NCBI GenBank assembly: GCA_015661095.1
Contig: JACVQI010000020.1
Location: forward strand, 1 to 16,470
DNA from: Gammaproteobacteria bacterium
GTDB taxonomy: Bacteria; Pseudomonadota; Gammaproteobacteria; Eutrophobiales; Eutrophobiaceae
Direction: 5' to 3'
DNA: 16,470 bases
This document shows, one piece after another, positions 14,355 to 16,470 of the stretch. Each line of letters opens with the position of its first letter. Position 1 is the stretch's first letter. A model generated the notes under the pieces. That model had not been told where the DNA came from and made no database searches. It saw only the letters and a program-made list of their open reading frames with translations. The translations under genes and the position numbers were made by a program.

Positions 14355-15431
14355 TTAATTGATACGGTACGATCATACCTTTTCGACAAAATGATGAAGA
14401 GGTTGTCCTCCCTCATCGACCCTTCACATATTCATTATATTGTTTCAAATCATGTGGAGATGGACCATTCGGGCAGTTTGCCACTCCTCATGAAGATTGC
14501 GAAAAATGCCACAATTATAACCTCTCCTCATGGACAAAAGGGGTTGCAGGCTCATTATAAAAAAAATGATTGGAATTTCAAAGTCGTCAAATCGGAGGAG
14601 ACTGTCTCTCTTGGCAGGAAAAACATCAAGTTTGTTCTCACTCCATTGGTACACTGGCCTGATAATATGGTGAGTTACCTGGAAGAAGACCGTATCCTGT
14701 TCTCAAACGACGCTTTTGGGCAGCATATCGCTTCTTCTGAAAGGTTTGATGATGAATATCCTCTTGGTATTATTGTTGATGAGGCAGAGAAATATTATGC
14801 AAATATTGTTTTACCTTATTCCAGCCAGGTTCAAAAGGCCATGGATGCTGTTACCCCATTAACGATTGACATGATTGCCCCGAGTCACGGGATTGTCTGG
14901 CGTTCGCATGCAAAGACCATTGTGGAAGAATATAAGAAATGGGCTTCCAATCAGGTAGATAACAAGTGCCTGATAATCTATGACACCATGTGGAAATCTA
15001 CGGAAAAGATTGCCGATAGTATTCAAGAAGCTTTTGAATCCCATGGAATTCCCGTGAAGATGGCCAATCTCGGACATAGTCATATTTCGGATATTATTGC
15101 CGATGTATTGACTACACGATTTATTTGTGTCGGTTCTCCCACGTTAAATAGCAATATGCTTCCTACCGTGGCAGGTTTTTTAACCTATTTAAAGGGGTTG
15201 TCGCCAAAAAACAGGATTGGACTTGCCTTTGGTTCCTACGGTTGGGGAGGGCAAGCGGTTAGTCATGTAGAGAACGCATTGAAAGAATGCGGTTTTAAGA
15301 TGATGGAAAGCATAAAGGTTCAATACATTCCTGATGAAACACAGCTAGAGGAAATCTTTAATAAGCTGAAACAAGAGATAACCATGAATGAGTGTGTCTT
15401 AAATAAGCTTCCAATTGAGGCTCAAGCGTAG
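14340..15431 (+). CDS. fprA: Flavodiiron protein, FprA type, N-terminus missing
   Basis: About 361 residues of an A-type flavodiiron protein, which reduces oxygen to water and/or nitric oxide to nitrous oxide in anaerobes. Numbered in the joined frame, the diiron ligands are all present: His369-x-Glu371-x-Asp373 (SNHVEMDHSG), His436 (LVHWPDNM), Asp455 (FSNDAFG) and His514 (APSHGIVWR). The C-terminal FMN-binding flavodoxin domain starts near CLIIYDTMWKSTEKIADSI and includes GSPTLNSNMLPTV and AFGSYGWGGQAV. The usual family length is about 400, so roughly 40-45 N-terminal residues have been lost at the upstream junction. In its own genome the protein is presumably complete and functional. A UbiD-family gene follows after 47 bases on the same strand. 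The low G+C differs from the preceding segment. Confidence 0.92.
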   Translation, partial: DEKITLIDTVRSYLFDKMMKRLSSLIDPSHIHYIVSNHVEMDHSGSLPLLMKIAKNATIITSPHGQKGLQAHYKKNDWNFKVVKSEETVSLGRKNIKFVLTPLVHWPDNMVSYLEEDRILFSNDAFGQHIASSERFDDEYPLGIIVDEAEKYYANIVLPYSSQVQKAMDAVTPLTIDMIAPSHGIVWRSHAKTIVEEYKKWASNQVDNKCLIIYDTMWKSTEKIADSIQEAFESHGIPVKMANLGHSHISDIIADVLTTRFICVGSPTLNSNMLPTVAGFLTYLKGLSPKNRIGLAFGSYGWGGQAVSHVENALKECGFKMMESIKVQYIPDETQLEEIFNKLKQEITMNECVLNKLPIEAQA

Positions 15432-15454
15432 GCATAATATTTTCGATATTATGC
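15432..15454. repeat. Perfect 9-base AT-rich inverted repeat between fprA and the UbiD gene
   Basis: The arms GCATAATAT (15432-15440) and ATATTATGC (15446-15454) are exact reverse complements around the loop TTTCG. The repeat begins one base after the fprA stop codon (TAG 15429-15431). It could be a weak terminator stem for fprA (no T-run follows) or an operator for the next gene, whose TATAAT box begins 5 bases downstream. Confidence 0.5.
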
Positions 15455-15458
15455 TGAG

Positions 15459-15464
15459 TATAAT
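15459..15464 (+). promoter_or_regulatory. Possible -10 box of the UbiD-family gene
   Basis: A perfect TATAAT lies 14 bases before the ATG at 15479. Transcription would start near 15471-15473, leaving a leader of only 6-8 bases with no Shine-Dalgarno sequence, so the message would be nearly leaderless. No good -35 hexamer is seen at 16-18 bases upstream; the inverted repeat occupies that place and could serve as an activator site. The AT-rich setting weakens the call. Confidence 0.3.
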
Positions 15465-15478
15465 ATTGTGTGCATCTC

Positions 15479-16470
15479 ATGAAAATATATTCATTGCAGG
15501 ATTTTATCACGTATTTAGAAAAAAACGGCGAGCTGTTACGGATCAAAACCGAAGTAGACGCACGACTGGAAGTCGTCGAAATTTCTATTCGAGCGATGCG
15601 CGAAGGTATGCCCGCCTTGCTTTTTGAAAATGTTCGTGGCGCCCGATTCCCTCTGGCCATGAACGTCCTTGCCAGTGAAAAACGGATTGAGCTGGCATTG
15701 GGAAAACATCCTGATCAGCTCGGCGAGGAATTGATCACTTTTATGGAAGAAGCTTTGCCACCAAAACCGAAGGTGTTTTTCAAACATCCCGGCATAGCAC
15801 GACGGCTACTGTGTACCATTCCAAAAACAACCTCCAGGCCTCGATCTCAGCAAGTGGTTAGCAGCCCCAATTTAAATGAGCTTCCCATTATAACCAGCTG
15901 GCCTGAAGACGGCGGACGCTTTATTACACTCCCTCAGGTTTTTACGTATGACCCCCATACGAAAAAACGGAACGTAGGCATGTACCGCATGCAGGTTTTT
16001 GATGAACAAACAACTGGGATGCACTGGCAGATTCAAAAGGGCGGAGGATTTCACTATTATCGCGCAAAAAAGATGGGGAAGGAATTCCAAATTGCCGTGG
16101 CGTTGGGAACCGATCCTGCCCTCTTGCTGGCTACAGTTGCCGCATTACCAGAAGGGATGGATGAAGTCATGTTTAGTGGATTCCTTCGCGGCAAAAGGAC
16201 AAGGATGACCAGGGGCAAAACTATCTCAATTCTTGTACCTGCCGATGCGGAATTTATTCTCGAAGGAACAGTTCACTTGACGGAACTACGCATGGAAGGT
16301 CCCTTTGGAGACCACACCGGATATTATTCCCTGGTGGACGACTACCCTGTCTTCCATGTAACTGCTTTAACTCACCGAAGGGATGCCATCTATAACGCCA
16401 CAGTTGTAGGCCGGCCACCAATGGAGGACTGCTACCTGGCAAAAACTACTGAACGTCTTTTTCTCCCTTT
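15479..16470 (+). CDS. ubiD: UbiD-family decarboxylase, C-terminus cut by window edge
   Basis: The first 330 residues of a UbiD-family enzyme (usual length about 450-600), open to the window end. These enzymes decarboxylate aromatic or alpha,beta-unsaturated acids using prenylated FMN, for example in ubiquinone or futalosine-menaquinone synthesis. It begins MKIYSLQDFITYLEKNGELL, a standard family start. Cofactor- and metal-site landmarks are present: GMYRMQVFD (Arg170), TGMHWQIQKGG (His182), FHYY (His192) and EGPFGDHTGYYS with Glu273 as the expected catalytic glutamate. The start at 15479 fits the alignment despite lacking a ribosome binding site. UbiX, needed to make the cofactor, is not in the window. 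The upstream neighbour is fprA. A role in quinone synthesis is the default guess; catabolic UbiD relatives cannot be excluded, so the symbol denotes the family. Confidence 0.88.
   Translation, partial: MKIYSLQDFITYLEKNGELLRIKTEVDARLEVVEISIRAMREGMPALLFENVRGARFPLAMNVLASEKRIELALGKHPDQLGEELITFMEEALPPKPKVFFKHPGIARRLLCTIPKTTSRPRSQQVVSSPNLNELPIITSWPEDGGRFITLPQVFTYDPHTKKRNVGMYRMQVFDEQTTGMHWQIQKGGGFHYYRAKKMGKEFQIAVALGTDPALLLATVAALPEGMDEVMFSGFLRGKRTRMTRGKTISILVPADAEFILEGTVHLTELRMEGPFGDHTGYYSLVDDYPVFHVTALTHRRDAIYNATVVGRPPMEDCYLAKTTERLFLP

Noticed and set aside
1..16470. CRISPR array, insertion sequence, phage or defence genes
   Set aside because: No regularly spaced repeats, transposase motifs, terminal inverted repeats or phage/defence protein motifs were seen in either strand.

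Overview
The window reads best as three stretches of bacterial DNA from three different genomes, joined inside genes at about 7781-7797 and 14340-14354. At each join one reading frame runs from one well-known protein into the middle of an unrelated one. Base composition changes sharply at the same places: hand counts of 60-base lines give 43% G+C at 7681-7740 against 67% at 7861-7920, and 72% at 14101-14160 against 43% at 14461-14520. The layout suggests a metagenome assembly chimera. The two apparent fusion proteins should not be treated as real genes without read-level proof.

Segment A (1 to about 7790, mid G+C, gammaproteobacterium-like). On the minus strand is the end of an aromatic or phenylacetate beta-oxidation operon: 3-hydroxyacyl-CoA dehydrogenase (paaH) followed by 3-oxoadipyl-CoA thiolase (paaJ/pcaF, cut by the window edge). 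An IclR-family regulator diverges from it across a 147-base AT-rich spacer and is the obvious candidate regulator. Downstream on the plus strand are pyruvate phosphate dikinase (ppdK) and two small, related four-helix membrane proteins resembling DUF6644. Convergent to these are a single-pass membrane 'anchor' protein and the C-terminal end of a HupE/UreJ-type membrane protein, translationally coupled by an ATGA overlap.

Segment B (about 7781 to 14350, high G+C, betaproteobacterium-like). Read on the minus strand, it has a TPR lipoprotein, lolB, ispE, tRNA-Gln(TTG) and the start of prs. This is a classic betaproteobacterial housekeeping order, covering outer-membrane lipoprotein insertion, isoprenoid synthesis and PRPP synthesis. 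Divergent from it on the plus strand is an ABC exporter operon of Gld type: ATPase, ABC-2 permease, and the first two-thirds of a GldG-like auxiliary protein.

Segment C (about 14340 to 16470, low G+C, lineage undetermined, possibly an anaerobe). It holds a flavodiiron protein (FprA type) lacking its first 40 or so residues, but with all six diiron ligands and the flavodoxin domain present. A UbiD-family decarboxylase follows and runs off the window end. A perfect AT-rich inverted repeat and a TATAAT box lie between them.

No CRISPR array, insertion sequence, phage gene or rRNA was seen. No stretch of more than 300 bases lacks a gene. I did not find a convincing new multi-gene system. The least-described items are the DUF6644-like pair and the HupE/anchor pair.
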